From: Solirubrobacterales bacterium
GTDB lineage: Bacteria; Actinomycetota; Thermoleophilia; Solirubrobacterales; Solirubrobacteraceae
Assembly: GCA_947474595.1 (NCBI GenBank)
Contig: CANJIV010000003.1
Span: forward strand, 1 to 64,000
Direction of reading: 5' to 3'
DNA: 64,000 nt
Shown here: positions 8,734-16,315 of the stretch, in pieces
How the letters are laid out: each line of letters opens with the position of its first letter
Numbering within the stretch: position 1 is the stretch's first letter
The notes under the pieces: model-generated
Told to the model about the DNA's origin: nothing
The model's database searches: none
Seen by the model: the letters and a program-made list of their open reading frames with translations, nothing else
Made by a program: the position numbers and the translations under genes

Positions 8734-9624
8734 ATGCGCATTGTTTCCCTTGTTCCATCCGCCACCGAGATGCTATTCGCGCTCGGCCTCGATGACCAGA
8801 TTATCGCCGTCACCCACGAATGTGACTACCCGCCGCAGGCAAGAGAGCTGCCGGTCGTTACCCACGACGTAATACCTAGCGGCCTCCAATCGGCAGAAAT
8901 CGACGCCGCCGTGCGTGCCTTGACCGATGCTGGCGAGGCGATATACAAACTCGACGAAGAGGAGCTGATCGACCTCGAGCCGGACCTGATCGTCACTCAA
9001 GCGCTCTGTTCTGTGTGTGCGGTCTCCTATGACGACGTTGTCGCGATCGCCGGGCGCATCCCATCGGCGCCCGAGGTGATCTCGCTTGACCCACACACAC
9101 TGGGCGAGATGCTCGGGGACGTGCGCACTCTTGCTCAGGCCACCAACCGCAAAGACGCTGGGGTCGACCTAATCGCAGACGCAGCCAACCGCATCGACCG
9201 CGTTCGCCTTGCTGTGCGCGAAGCGCCGCGGCCAGTCGTCGCGGCGCTGGAGTGGCTCGATCCGGTTTTCGTCGCAGGCCACTGGACTCCCCAGATGATC
9301 GACTACGCCGGCGGCACCGATCTATTGGGCCTACCCGGGGAACACTCCCAAACCCATAGCTGGGAAGAGATAGCTAGCGTGCGGCCCGAGGTCGTAGTCG
9401 TGATGCCCTGCGGATACGACGCAGGGCGCTCGCTCCAAGAGGCGCAGAACCATCGCGATCAACTCACCTCACTTGACGCCAATCGGATTGTCGCCGTCGA
9501 TGCTGCTGCCTACTTCTCTCGCCCAGGTCCGCGCCTGGTAGACGGGCTTGAACTTCTTGCCCACACTCTCCACCCGCAGCTAGTCCCTGAGCCGCAGGGC
9601 GTCGAGCGGGCGTTGGATTTTTAG
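8734..9624 (+). CDS. BtuF-like cobalamin/corrinoid-binding protein, cytoplasmic form
   Basis: The 296-residue protein has the periplasmic-binding-protein type III pattern: MRIVSLVPSATEMLFALG at the start, LIDLEPDLIVTQ in the middle and HSWEEIASVRPEVVVVMPCG late. This matches BtuF-like vitamin B12-binding proteins, but the fold begins at residue 1, so there is no signal peptide and the protein should be cytoplasmic. No BtuCD transporter genes are adjacent. The 3' end overlaps the convergent rhomboid gene by 4 nt, with the two stop codons interlocked. Confidence 0.8.
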   Translation: MRIVSLVPSATEMLFALGLDDQIIAVTHECDYPPQARELPVVTHDVIPSGLQSAEIDAAVRALTDAGEAIYKLDEEELIDLEPDLIVTQALCSVCAVSYDDVVAIAGRIPSAPEVISLDPHTLGEMLGDVRTLAQATNRKDAGVDLIADAANRIDRVRLAVREAPRPVVAALEWLDPVFVAGHWTPQMIDYAGGTDLLGLPGEHSQTHSWEEIASVRPEVVVVMPCGYDAGRSLQEAQNHRDQLTSLDANRIVAVDAAAYFSRPGPRLVDGLELLAHTLHPQLVPEPQGVERALDF

Positions 9625-10463
9625 CCGAGCAGGCCGAAGAACTTGCCGGAGCTATCGGCTACGGCGATGCTGGCGCCAACTGCGGCTACCCCCAAGAGCA
9701 GGCAAGCGATAGTCGCTGGAACTCTTGCCGAGCGACGCGCGGCGACGTCAATCAATAGCCAGGCTGACAGCAGCCCGCCGATTAATCCGCCGACGTGCCC
9801 GCCGATCGAAATGCCAGGCAGGATGAAGGTGATCACTAGGTTTAGCCCCAAGATCATCCCCAGGCCCCCTGAGAACGGATCCATCCCCCGTGCACGAAGG
9901 GTGACCATCGCAGCGCCCATCAGGCCAAACACTGCGCCTGATGCGCCGACCGTCATTACCAGCGGATCCCACAGAAGTGCGCCCAGCGATCCGCACAACA
10001 GCGAGACGAAGTAGATGATCGTAAATCGGGTGCTGCCGATAGCGGGTTCGAGCAGGCGCCCAATGATGAAGAGCATGTACATGTTAAAAAGCAGGTGCAA
10101 AATCCCCGCGTGTAAGAAGCCACTCGTGACCAACCGCCAGTAGTCATGGCCGTAGGCGACATCGGGGCCATTAAGCCCGCCGGTAGTGATCAATGTCCCT
10201 CCGCTGCTGAGGCTCGCCAAGCCCCCGCCGGTGAAGACCTCGACCAGAAAGGCGCCGACGTTGATCGCGATCAAAGCGTAGGTTGCGGTCGGCTCGCTCG
10301 TAGACGATCTAATCCTGGCTACCTTCGTGCGATCGTGGGAACACTCAGGACAGCGCATCCCTACCGGCGTGGGCGTCATGCAGTCAGGGCAGATCGGGTT
10401 GCCGCATGAAGAGCAGGAAACGCCCGTCTCGCGCGACGGATGGCGGTAACAAGTGGCTATCAC
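9621..10463 (-). CDS. Rhomboid family intramembrane serine protease with N-terminal zinc-binding domain
   Basis: The protein has 280 residues. The first ~45 form a cysteine-rich module (CSSCGNPICPDC, CPEC) likely to bind zinc. The rest is a six- or seven-helix rhomboid domain with the catalytic serine in GASGAVFGL and the catalytic histidine in GGHVGGLIGG. The YWRLVTSGFLHAGILHLLFN segment is the usual N-terminal rhomboid signature. Rhomboids cleave substrates within the membrane; the substrate is unknown. The start is GTG, 9 nt after a TAGCCT box, which is compatible with a leaderless message. Confidence 0.93.
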   Translation of the reverse strand: MIATCYRHPSRETGVSCSSCGNPICPDCMTPTPVGMRCPECSHDRTKVARIRSSTSEPTATYALIAINVGAFLVEVFTGGGLASLSSGGTLITTGGLNGPDVAYGHDYWRLVTSGFLHAGILHLLFNMYMLFIIGRLLEPAIGSTRFTIIYFVSLLCGSLGALLWDPLVMTVGASGAVFGLMGAAMVTLRARGMDPFSGGLGMILGLNLVITFILPGISIGGHVGGLIGGLLSAWLLIDVAARRSARVPATIACLLLGVAAVGASIAVADSSGKFFGLLG

Positions 10464-10519
10464 AGAGACCGGAGGCTAGCAGCCGCTCTGGCCCATCCGA
10501 CCAGAGCCAGCAACCGCGA

Positions 10520-10882
10520 TCACCGTTTGCGACCTGCGTCAAACAGGCGTCGGGCTTCAGCTGTGGCGCTGCGCATCGAGCGTTGAGCTAGACCACCGAT
10601 GCCGCGTCCCTGCGCGCTACGTCGCTTGGCTTGCGTACGAACCCTCAAGATCACTAAAGCCGCACCCGCTGTCGTACCGATCGCAGCCGCGGCGGCCGGG
10701 CGCACCCAGTTGCGTGGATCACGCATCGCCGACAGCTCCCACGTCTCAAGCTCTTCATGAGCTAGCTCAGCAAGATTAACCAACGTCGCTTCCAGTCGCT
10801 GGGAGAGATCGCCAGGTGGCTCGACAGGCGCGAAAGCTTCGCGCAGGAGGTCTTCGAACTCAGGACTCTTTGCTGTTGTCAT
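10520..10882 (-). CDS. Small membrane protein encoded with an ECF sigma factor
   Basis: The 120-residue protein has an acidic helical N-terminus, one hydrophobic segment (about residues 63-82, AAAAAIGTTAGAALVIL) and a very basic C-terminal tail. Its start overlaps the sigma factor stop by 4 nt. Position and topology suggest an anti-sigma factor or modulator, but the usual zinc-binding HxxxCxxC signature is absent and no anti-sigma family is recognised, so the role is inferred from context only. Confidence 0.65.
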   Translation of the reverse strand: MTTAKSPEFEDLLREAFAPVEPPGDLSQRLEATLVNLAELAHEELETWELSAMRDPRNWVRPAAAAAIGTTAGAALVILRVRTQAKRRSAQGRGIGGLAQRSMRSATAEARRLFDAGRKR

Positions 10883-11424
10883 TTTTGACCAGCCTCATCC
10901 TCTTTGATGATCTGTTCGAGCTGGCGGATCGCCCTGTGTAGAAGCACCTTGGTGGCGCCGTCGGTGCGACCTAGCGAGCGAGCGATTTCACGGTTATCCA
11001 TGCCAAGAGCAAAGCGCATGATCAAAGCCTCCCGCCGATCATCGGAAAGCTTATTGACCGCCTCGAGTACCGACCTAAGCTCCTCGCGGCCTTCAACGAG
11101 TGATTCGGTCGTGTGCATAGTGGCGAGAAAGTCGGAGGAGTCATCGAGTGGTGACTGTGGTTTGCGGGCGCGGTCGCGGTAGTAGTTGGCAGCGAGGTTG
11201 TGGGCAATGCGGATCAGCCACGGTCGAAGCGGACGACCGTCTGACTCGCGTTGAGCACGCTCGAAGTGCCGATAGGCCTGAAGAAATGTCTGCTCTGTGA
11301 GGTCCTCTGCATCGTGGTGATTGCCGACCCGGTAGTAGGAGTAGCTGTAGACGTCGCGCAGGTGCGCTCGGTACAAGTCCGAGAACTCGCGATCGAGCTG
11401 TTGCTTGGGTTTTGTCTCGTCCAC
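10879..11424 (-). CDS. ECF-type RNA polymerase sigma factor
   Basis: The protein has 181 residues with sigma region 2 at the N-terminus (FSDLYRAHLRDVYSYSYYRV, then DAEDLTEQTFLQAYRHF and RPWLIRIAHNLAANYYRD) and sigma region 4 at the C-terminus (SDDRREALIMRFALGMDNRE plus helix-turn-helix IARSLGRTDGATKVLLHRA). Region 3 is absent, as expected for the ECF class. The start codon is GTG. It is co-transcribed with the small membrane protein gene downstream. Which promoters it recognises cannot be told. Confidence 0.92.
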   Translation of the reverse strand: MDETKPKQQLDREFSDLYRAHLRDVYSYSYYRVGNHHDAEDLTEQTFLQAYRHFERAQRESDGRPLRPWLIRIAHNLAANYYRDRARKPQSPLDDSSDFLATMHTTESLVEGREELRSVLEAVNKLSDDRREALIMRFALGMDNREIARSLGRTDGATKVLLHRAIRQLEQIIKEDEAGQK

Positions 11425-11443
11425 GCATTAGAGGCTATACGCG

Positions 11444-13021
11444 TCAGACCACGCGTACCATTTGGGCTAGCTGTGGTTCGTCGTTAGCTGCCGCCGACTG
11501 CGAGGCTTCGATCCGTCCCTGGAGAAGGTCATAGAGGGAGTTAATCGCCGGTGCGTCTACTCCAGCGTCTTGGGCTGCCTTAATAAGTAGAGCGATCTGG
11601 CGCACGTCGGCCTCTGCCTGATTTCGATCGACTCCCCGCAGCTCTTGACCTACCGCTGAAGTAATAAAACCCTCACAATCGGCGTCACGAGCGAGAGCGA
11701 GTCGGGCCACCTCTGCCAGGACAGAGTCGCCCGCCAGGCCGACAGGGCTCGCGCCTAGTGGCGACGCAGCCGCGGTCGCTATGGCAGCGGCCCCGGCCGC
11801 ACAACCGGCCAACTCAACGCCAACCACTGCATCTGTCTTCTTGACGGCAAAGCTTGACCTGGCCAAGAGGGCTGCGACCTCGCGTAGGAAGCCGGGGTCT
11901 AGGGACCCAAGGGCCAGCGATTGGCGAGGCCCCTGTTCACCAACAAGTTGGAGTGCGCCGACGATCGTCGCGACCGCCCGTGCGGAGATCCTTTGACCTA
12001 CATATTCCGAAGCTAACGCGCCATCTGGGGCCACCAGCCCCGTCGAGGCGACAACCACACCAGCCGTAGCGGCGATCTCATCACCGTGGATTGCGATCGC
12101 AGCAGGAAGATCATCGGATGCCACCGCGAAACAGACGAGATCGGCCTGAGCGACGGCGACCTCAGATTCAAGACAGACTCGAAAATCCTCAGATGCCATC
12201 GCGGCTGCCAACCCATCGGCTCTGGCGCACTGCGCCCTCAGGTCGCTAACCCGCTCCTCGTTATGGCATCCAAGTTCGACCCTTAGTCCAGCTTGCGCTA
12301 GGAGTACCGCAAGGCTGCCCGCCCAGCTGCTCGATCCAAGCACAACAGCGCGCCGCAGAGGAGAGAGCCCCCCCAGCCACTCCCACTGAAGCATCACACT
12401 GAGCCAGATTCGATCTGTGACTTCAGCGGTCAGCTGTTGGGAGGGATTCTCGACTGCTGGAAAGTGCTGTGGGCATCCGATGCGGATACGGACCTTGTGT
12501 GGGCGAAAGCGCCAGCCGCGCCTCACGGCCTCGGTGCCGATCACTGCGACCGGAATCACCGGAGCGCCGGTCTCTAGGGCTAGACGACCGACGCCACGGC
12601 GTGGACTACCCAGCGACCCAGGGCGTGTACGCGAGCCTTCGGGAAAGATCAAGATCAGGTCCCCGCGAGCCAGAATCGCCTTCGCCGTCTCGACCATCTC
12701 CTGGTCGCCGACACCTCGGGCAACCGGAAACGCGCCGAGCGAGTTCAAGATCCAACCAACGAAGCGGTTGGAAAAAAGCTCGCTCTTAGTGACGTAGTAG
12801 ACAGGGCGGCGAGCCACCGTGCCGATTACGAAGGGATCTAAGAATGATCGGTGGTTAGAGGCAAAGATCGCCGCACCCTCACGCGGGACGTGTTCGCGCC
12901 CGACTCGTCCGAGGCGAAAGTAGATATGGAAGAACGGCTGGAAGAAAGCGCGGACCGTCCAATAGACAAAGCGATTGGCTCCGTGGTTGCGCGCGCGGGC
13001 GTGGTGGCGCGAGAGGTCCAT
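11444..13021 (-). CDS. 1-acylglycerol-3-phosphate acyltransferase fused to a degenerate GpsA-like domain
   Basis: The 525-residue protein has two parts. Residues ~20-215 are a PlsC acyltransferase with the HX4D box (NHRSFLD, His57/Asp62), FPEGSRTR (~126-133) and PVIPVAV, so lysophosphatidate acylation at the membrane is likely. Residues ~224-505 follow glycerol-3-phosphate dehydrogenase (GpsA): AVVLGSSSWAGSLAVLLAQAG at the nucleotide site, GVELAGCAAGAAAIA, and a late GVDAPAINSLYDLLQG. The GpsA part looks inactive: the glycine loop is altered (GSSSWAG), the catalytic lysine of the usual GALKN motif is replaced by alanine (~409), and the TSxxSRN region is missing. It lies just downstream of the divergent 13073 gene. 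Confidence 0.88.
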   Translation of the reverse strand: MDLSRHHARARNHGANRFVYWTVRAFFQPFFHIYFRLGRVGREHVPREGAAIFASNHRSFLDPFVIGTVARRPVYYVTKSELFSNRFVGWILNSLGAFPVARGVGDQEMVETAKAILARGDLILIFPEGSRTRPGSLGSPRRGVGRLALETGAPVIPVAVIGTEAVRRGWRFRPHKVRIRIGCPQHFPAVENPSQQLTAEVTDRIWLSVMLQWEWLGGLSPLRRAVVLGSSSWAGSLAVLLAQAGLRVELGCHNEERVSDLRAQCARADGLAAAMASEDFRVCLESEVAVAQADLVCFAVASDDLPAAIAIHGDEIAATAGVVVASTGLVAPDGALASEYVGQRISARAVATIVGALQLVGEQGPRQSLALGSLDPGFLREVAALLARSSFAVKKTDAVVGVELAGCAAGAAAIATAAASPLGASPVGLAGDSVLAEVARLALARDADCEGFITSAVGQELRGVDRNQAEADVRQIALLIKAAQDAGVDAPAINSLYDLLQGRIEASQSAAANDEPQLAQMVRVV

Positions 13022-13072
13022 ACCAGCCCTGAGAACCCCGCCGGGGCCGCGTCGTTACAGTTGAGCACCACG

Positions 13073-13612
13073 ATGGCTATCAACCGCGCACGCACGCTCC
13101 GGGGAGCTCTCGCAGGTGGCACGGCCGCAGTCGTCTGGGCCGCCCAGCAGCCCTTGGATAAGCGTGCCTTCAATTTCTACTACGACGACGTCGAGTTTCT
13201 CGGCAAAGCGATCACTCGTAGCAGTGCGTGGCCAGTCGTCGGCCTCGGCGCCCACCTCCTCAATGGAGCCCTGTTCGGAGCGCTCTATGCCAACGTCGCG
13301 CCTCTGGTTCCTCTGCCTAGGTGGGCCAAAGGGCCTGCGGCCGCGATGGTGGAGAACTTCGCCCTCTGGCCAGCCGTGCGGATCTCAGACAGACTCCACC
13401 CGGCCCGCGACGAGATGCCATCGCTGGCGGGCGATCGACGAGCATTAGCGCAAGCAACGTGGCGACACCTGCTCTTCGGCGTGGTTCTCGGCGAGATCGA
13501 ACGGCGAATCAACGTCCAGGCCGAGCCCGAGTTTGAGTTTGAAGTTGTGCCGGTCTCCTCTAACGGCCACGCCAACTTTGAACACACCTACATCCCAGAG
13601 CAGTCTCATTGA
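13073..13612 (+). CDS. Predicted membrane protein of unknown function
   Basis: The protein has 179 residues from the ATG at 13073; a longer open frame starts inside the divergent acyltransferase gene but is less likely. Hydrophobic segments at about residues 10-27 (GALAGGTAAVVWAAQ) and 45-75 (PVVGLGAHLLNGALFGALYA), plus a shorter one (HLLFGVVLGE), suggest two or three membrane helices. A TACAGT box (13056-13061) lies upstream. The stop overlaps the epimerase TTG start by 4 nt, so the two are probably translated together. No family is recognised. Confidence 0.65.
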   Translation: MAINRARTLRGALAGGTAAVVWAAQQPLDKRAFNFYYDDVEFLGKAITRSSAWPVVGLGAHLLNGALFGALYANVAPLVPLPRWAKGPAAAMVENFALWPAVRISDRLHPARDEMPSLAGDRRALAQATWRHLLFGVVLGEIERRINVQAEPEFEFEVVPVSSNGHANFEHTYIPEQSH

Positions 13613-14553
13613 GCCAGCGAATCCTGATAACTGGCGCTTCTGGTTTTGCCGGCAGCCACCTCGCCGACCTCTGCAATAGCGCCGGAGACGAAGTCTTCGG
13701 ACTCTCACGCAGCGGTGGTCGCTCTACTGAGACCGTCGACCTGCTCGACGCCCAAGCAACTCGCATGACGGTCGCCGCCGTAAAGCCAGATGTCGTCTAC
13801 CACCTAGCCGCACTAGCCTCAGTTGCCCGCTCCTGGGCTGACCCAGGACCCACTCTAAGCGACAACATAGCCGCAGCCTTCAACCTTTTTGAAGCCGTTC
13901 GCCTTGAGGCACCTGGCGCCGCACTGGTGGTTGTCTCTAGCGGCGAACTCTACGGCCCCCCAGCCTCTCTGCCAGTCGACGAGACGGCACCGTTACGGCC
14001 CCCAAATCCCTATGCAGTTTCCAAAGCGAGCATAGATCTACTGGCTGGCTTTTATGCCGACGCATACGATTTACGCGTGATTAGAGCTAGGTCTTTTAAC
14101 CACGCAGGGCCCCGTCAAACCACTGTCTACGCTGTCGCATCGTTTGCAAAGCAGGTGGCTGACGGACTTGATGCTGGAGATAACCCAGTCCACGTCACCA
14201 CCGGCGCTCCTACCGTTCGTCGCGATTTCACCGACGTTCGAGACGTCGTTCGTGCCTATCGCCTGCTTAGCCAACTCGCGCAGCCAGGCGTCTACAACGT
14301 CTGCTCTGGCCGCTCGACTTCAGCCGGTGAGATCGTTGCGTTGCTAGGAGATGTCTGCGCAGTCGCAATCGAGCACGCCGTTGACTCCGACCGGATCCGC
14401 CCAAACGAAATCGCAGACGTCCGCGGCTCACACGCGCGCCTCACGGCCGCGACCGGCTGGGAGCCGCAGATAACCCTAGAACAGACACTTGCCGATACCG
14501 TCTCATGGTGGCGGTCGCAGAACGCTCAAGCTGGCAGCAAGCCACTTAAGTAG
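13609..14553 (+). CDS. NAD(P)-dependent nucleotide-sugar epimerase/dehydratase (SDR)
   Basis: The 314-residue extended short-chain dehydrogenase has the nucleotide-binding loop GASGFAGSHLADL, a PDVVYHLAALASVARSWADP segment, catalytic VSSGELYGPP and PYAVSKAS (Tyr-x3-Lys), and RSFNHAGPRQ. The best family resemblance is to GDP-4-dehydro-6-deoxy-D-mannose reductase-like enzymes, but a GDP-mannose dehydratase or another sugar substrate is possible. The start is TTG overlapping the stop of the membrane protein gene (TTGA). A tRNA gene follows after 60 nt. Confidence 0.85.
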   Translation: MSQRILITGASGFAGSHLADLCNSAGDEVFGLSRSGGRSTETVDLLDAQATRMTVAAVKPDVVYHLAALASVARSWADPGPTLSDNIAAAFNLFEAVRLEAPGAALVVVSSGELYGPPASLPVDETAPLRPPNPYAVSKASIDLLAGFYADAYDLRVIRARSFNHAGPRQTTVYAVASFAKQVADGLDAGDNPVHVTTGAPTVRRDFTDVRDVVRAYRLLSQLAQPGVYNVCSGRSTSAGEIVALLGDVCAVAIEHAVDSDRIRPNEIADVRGSHARLTAATGWEPQITLEQTLADTVSWWRSQNAQAGSKPLK

Positions 14554-14613
14554 CGACAGCCGTAGGATCATGTTGTCTAGCGACGCATTCCAGTCGTTGC
14601 TACTGACTGTCTT

Positions 14614-14687
14614 GCCGGAGTAGCTCAGTTGGTCAGAGCGCCTGTCTTGTAAACAGGGGGTCAGGGGTTCGAATCCCCTCTCCGGCT
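14614..14687 (+). tRNA. tRNA-Thr (anticodon TGT)
   Basis: The 74-nt cloverleaf is complete: acceptor GCCGGAG/CTCCGGC with discriminator T, D stem GCTC/GAGC, anticodon stem CCTGT/ACAGG around loop CTTGTAA (anticodon TGT at 14648-14650), and T stem AGGGG/CCCCT with loop TTCGAAT. CCA is not encoded. The part from the anticodon loop to the 3' end (14646-14687) recurs at 17460-17501, which marks this gene as an integration target. Confidence 0.96.
14646..14687 (+). repeat. Left copy of a 42-bp direct repeat (att-like), inside tRNA-Thr
   Basis: The 42 bp from the first base of the anticodon loop to the discriminator base are repeated exactly at 17460-17501; the match stops at both sides (T versus A before it, C versus T after it). 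An identity block that begins in the anticodon loop and completes the tRNA 3' end is the usual core of a tyrosine-recombinase attachment site. Confidence 0.8.
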
Positions 14688-14690
14688 CTA

Positions 14691-14706
14691 GGAGAGACGA
14701 CAGAAC
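14691..14706 (+). repeat. Left arm of a 16-bp inverted repeat
   Basis: GGAGAGACGACAGAAC starts 4 nt after the tRNA-Thr gene. Its exact reverse complement lies at 15449-15464. Both arms flank the NTF2-like gene inside the att-bounded segment. A copied tRNA flank or a mobile-element end could explain it. Confidence 0.7.
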
Positions 14707-14750
14707 AGACGACAAAAGTCGAAACTCAGCAAGCACGGGCTTGGTTGAGT

Positions 14751-14780
14751 CTCCCGGGCGGCTGCGAAGTCGGCCGGGAG
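14751..14780. other. Inverted repeat downstream of tRNA-Thr
   Basis: CTCCCGG and CCGGGAG form a 7-bp stem with a 16-nt GC-rich centre. It may terminate or process the tRNA transcript, but no T tract follows. Confidence 0.4.
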
Positions 14781-14833
14781 CTGTTCTGTACATCACTCAG
14801 AGCTTTTAAATGCTAAGACCGCCGCCGGTGAGT

Positions 14834-14839
14834 TATGCT
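14834..14839 (+). promoter_or_regulatory. Candidate leaderless -10 box, NTF2-like gene
   Basis: TATGCT is followed by 6 nt (CGGCTC) and the ATG at 14846. This decides the start: an in-frame ATG 36 nt upstream lies before this box. Confidence 0.5.
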
Positions 14840-14845
14840 CGGCTC

Positions 14846-15253
14846 ATGGCAGCCGACCCCGCGAGCACGGTCCGTGATTTCGTCGCCGCTTTCGCCGTGG
14901 CTGACGCCGCGGCGATGGCTACCGTGCTCGACGAGGGCGTCGTGGCACACATCACCAACGCCGCGGGCGGCAGCGACTGCATCGAGGGCCGCGACGAGCT
15001 GCTGGGGCGCATCGGCTCAGTCGACTACGGCGCGGCCGAGCTAACCATCAAGGTGACCAACACCGTCGAGCCTGCCCCCGGGCAGGTGCTGGCCATGGCA
15101 GAGGTTCACGCCTCCGCGCCTTCGGGGGACAAGCTCCACAACTTCGCCGGCCACCTCTGCTCCGTGGAGGACGGCCGGATCACGGAGTGGTGGATGGTCG
15201 AGGCGCTCCCCGCCGAGAGCGACCGTTTTTGGGCTGCTGTCACGGCAGGCTGA
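14846..15253 (+). CDS. NTF2/SnoaL-like fold protein
   Basis: The 135-residue protein has the cone-fold pattern: STVRDFVAAFAVADAAAMAT helix, VVAHITNAAGG strand, IEGRDELLGRIGSVD, and C-terminal strands ending in VEDGRITEWWMVEAL. SnoaL-like proteins include ketosteroid-isomerase-type enzymes and binding proteins; no substrate can be inferred. It is the first gene inside the segment bounded by the tRNA-Thr repeats. Confidence 0.75.
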   Translation: MAADPASTVRDFVAAFAVADAAAMATVLDEGVVAHITNAAGGSDCIEGRDELLGRIGSVDYGAAELTIKVTNTVEPAPGQVLAMAEVHASAPSGDKLHNFAGHLCSVEDGRITEWWMVEALPAESDRFWAAVTAG

Positions 15254-15448
15254 GATCCCATCGCATGCTGCTCGATGCGCTTGATCGCGTGAACTTAATT
15301 GTGCCGGTCGCGCGTTGGCTGGACGGGGCAGATAACTCGCCGGATTGATCGGACGCGCCAACACGCACTCTGTACAGAACCCCGGTGCGCACGTGTACAA
15401 ACAGGCATCGGGCCCCGTCCGGAAGTGAGCCTGAGCAGGGGTTTTAGA

Positions 15449-15464
15449 GTTCTGTCGTCTCTCC
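15449..15464 (-). repeat. Right arm of the 16-bp inverted repeat
   Basis: GTTCTGTCGTCTCTCC is the exact reverse complement of the sequence just after the tRNA-Thr gene (14691-14706). Confidence 0.7.
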
Positions 15465-15482
15465 CTCTACGTTTACGCGGAT

Positions 15483-15525
15483 CTGACACCTCGAAATCGA
15501 GGGGGTGTCAGCAAAGTGTCAGCAA
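15483..15525. repeat. Cluster of TGACAC elements
   Basis: CTGACACC (15483-15490) and GGTGTCAG (15504-15511) form a hairpin whose centre is itself palindromic (CTCGAAATCGAG). A further GTGTCAGC copy follows at 15516-15523 with an 11-bp direct period. It could be a terminator or a set of recombinase arm sites. Confidence 0.5.
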
Positions 15526-15583
15526 TTGGATCGGGAGGGCGGACCGGGCACGCTGACGCAGCGCACGTGTCGAGCGGAGCGGG

Positions 15584-15589
15584 TACGGT
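15584..15589 (+). promoter_or_regulatory. Candidate leaderless -10 box, first pentapeptide gene
   Basis: TACGGT is followed by 6 nt (TGACCT) and the ATG at 15596; no ribosome site is present. Confidence 0.5.
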
Positions 15590-15595
15590 TGACCT

Positions 15596-16315
15596 ATGAG
15601 CTCATTTGCGAAGGTTTCCTGTCTGTCACTTCTAACGGTCGCGCTGCTCGCTGGTTCGGCGCAGGCGCGCACCGTCAACGGCTGCGTAATCAAAGCTAAG
15701 ACGAACTGCGCTGGTAAGAATCTCAGCCGCCAGAATCTGCGCGGTGCTGTGTTAAATAACAGCGTGCTGCATCACATCAACCTACGCAACGCGAACCTAC
15801 GCGGAGCTGACCTGCGCTACGCCGACCTACGCAAAGCTGACCTACGCGGAGCTGATCTAAGCGGAGCGAAGCTACGCGGCGCAAAGCTTCAGTACTACAC
15901 CGCACCAAAGAAAAGGGGTGCGCGCGCATCGCAAACTCCTCTCTGCTCACAAAACAGCTGCATTGGCGCGAACATGGCCAACGCGAACCTGGCCAACGCG
16001 ATCCTGGCCAACGCGAACCTGACCAACGCGATCCTGACCAACGCGAACCTGTACGACGCGAACCTGACCAACGCGAACCTGTCCTACACGAACCTGACCG
16101 GCGGCGCGATGCTGTTCGGCGCGAACCTGACCAACGCGAACCTGTCCTACGCGAACCTGTCCGGCGCGTTTCTAAACGACGCGACCCTGAACAACGCGAA
16201 CCTGACCGGCGTGGCCCTGAACTTCTTTAGCGTGGTTGGCGCGACGGGCTGTTCCACGGTCACGCCCACCGGAGCCCTCAACGGCTACATCAACGGCAAC
16301 GGCTGCTACAACTAG
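15596..16315 (+). CDS. Secreted pentapeptide-repeat protein, two solenoid blocks
   Basis: The 239-residue protein has a signal peptide (LSLLTVALLAGSAQARTV). After it come a TVNGCVIKAKTNCAGKNL cap with two cysteines, a first A(D/N)LxX pentapeptide block (~residues 45-100, NANLRGADLRYADLRKADL), a linker with another cysteine pair (CSQNSC), and a second block (~125-215) of ANLTN-type repeats. Such repeats fold into a right-handed quadrilateral beta helix. The cap resembles that of the 19045 protein, so they are paralogues. Function is unknown; the cysteines probably form disulfides outside the cell. It lies inside the att-bounded segment. Confidence 0.85.
   Translation: MSSFAKVSCLSLLTVALLAGSAQARTVNGCVIKAKTNCAGKNLSRQNLRGAVLNNSVLHHINLRNANLRGADLRYADLRKADLRGADLSGAKLRGAKLQYYTAPKKRGARASQTPLCSQNSCIGANMANANLANAILANANLTNAILTNANLYDANLTNANLSYTNLTGGAMLFGANLTNANLSYANLSGAFLNDATLNNANLTGVALNFFSVVGATGCSTVTPTGALNGYINGNGCYN
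15964..16215 (+). repeat. 15-bp tandem DNA repeats in the pentapeptide gene
   Basis: The second solenoid block is encoded by near-identical 15-bp units of the form GCGAACCTGACCAAC with variants. The low divergence at silent positions suggests recent expansion or homogenisation, unlike the first block, where units differ more. Confidence 0.75.

Larger units (their letters stand above)
15254..15595. other. 342-bp non-coding stretch with recombination-like repeats
   Basis: No convincing gene is seen. It holds the right arm of the 16-bp inverted repeat (15449-15464), a palindrome built on CTGACACC/GGTGTCAG (15483-15511), a second direct GTGTCAGCAA copy (15505-15514 and 15516-15525), and the -10 box of the pentapeptide gene. 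Clustered TGACAC elements resemble arm-type recombinase sites, but no recombinase gene is present. Confidence 0.5.

Noticed and set aside
14503-14796. Open frame antisense to tRNA-Thr with an ERGFEPLTPCLQ-like stretch
   Set aside because: This is the well-known spurious protein read from the reverse strand of a tRNA; the frame has no other support.
15964-16215. CRISPR array
   Set aside because: The 15-bp units are contiguous, in frame and encode pentapeptide repeats; there are no unique spacers.
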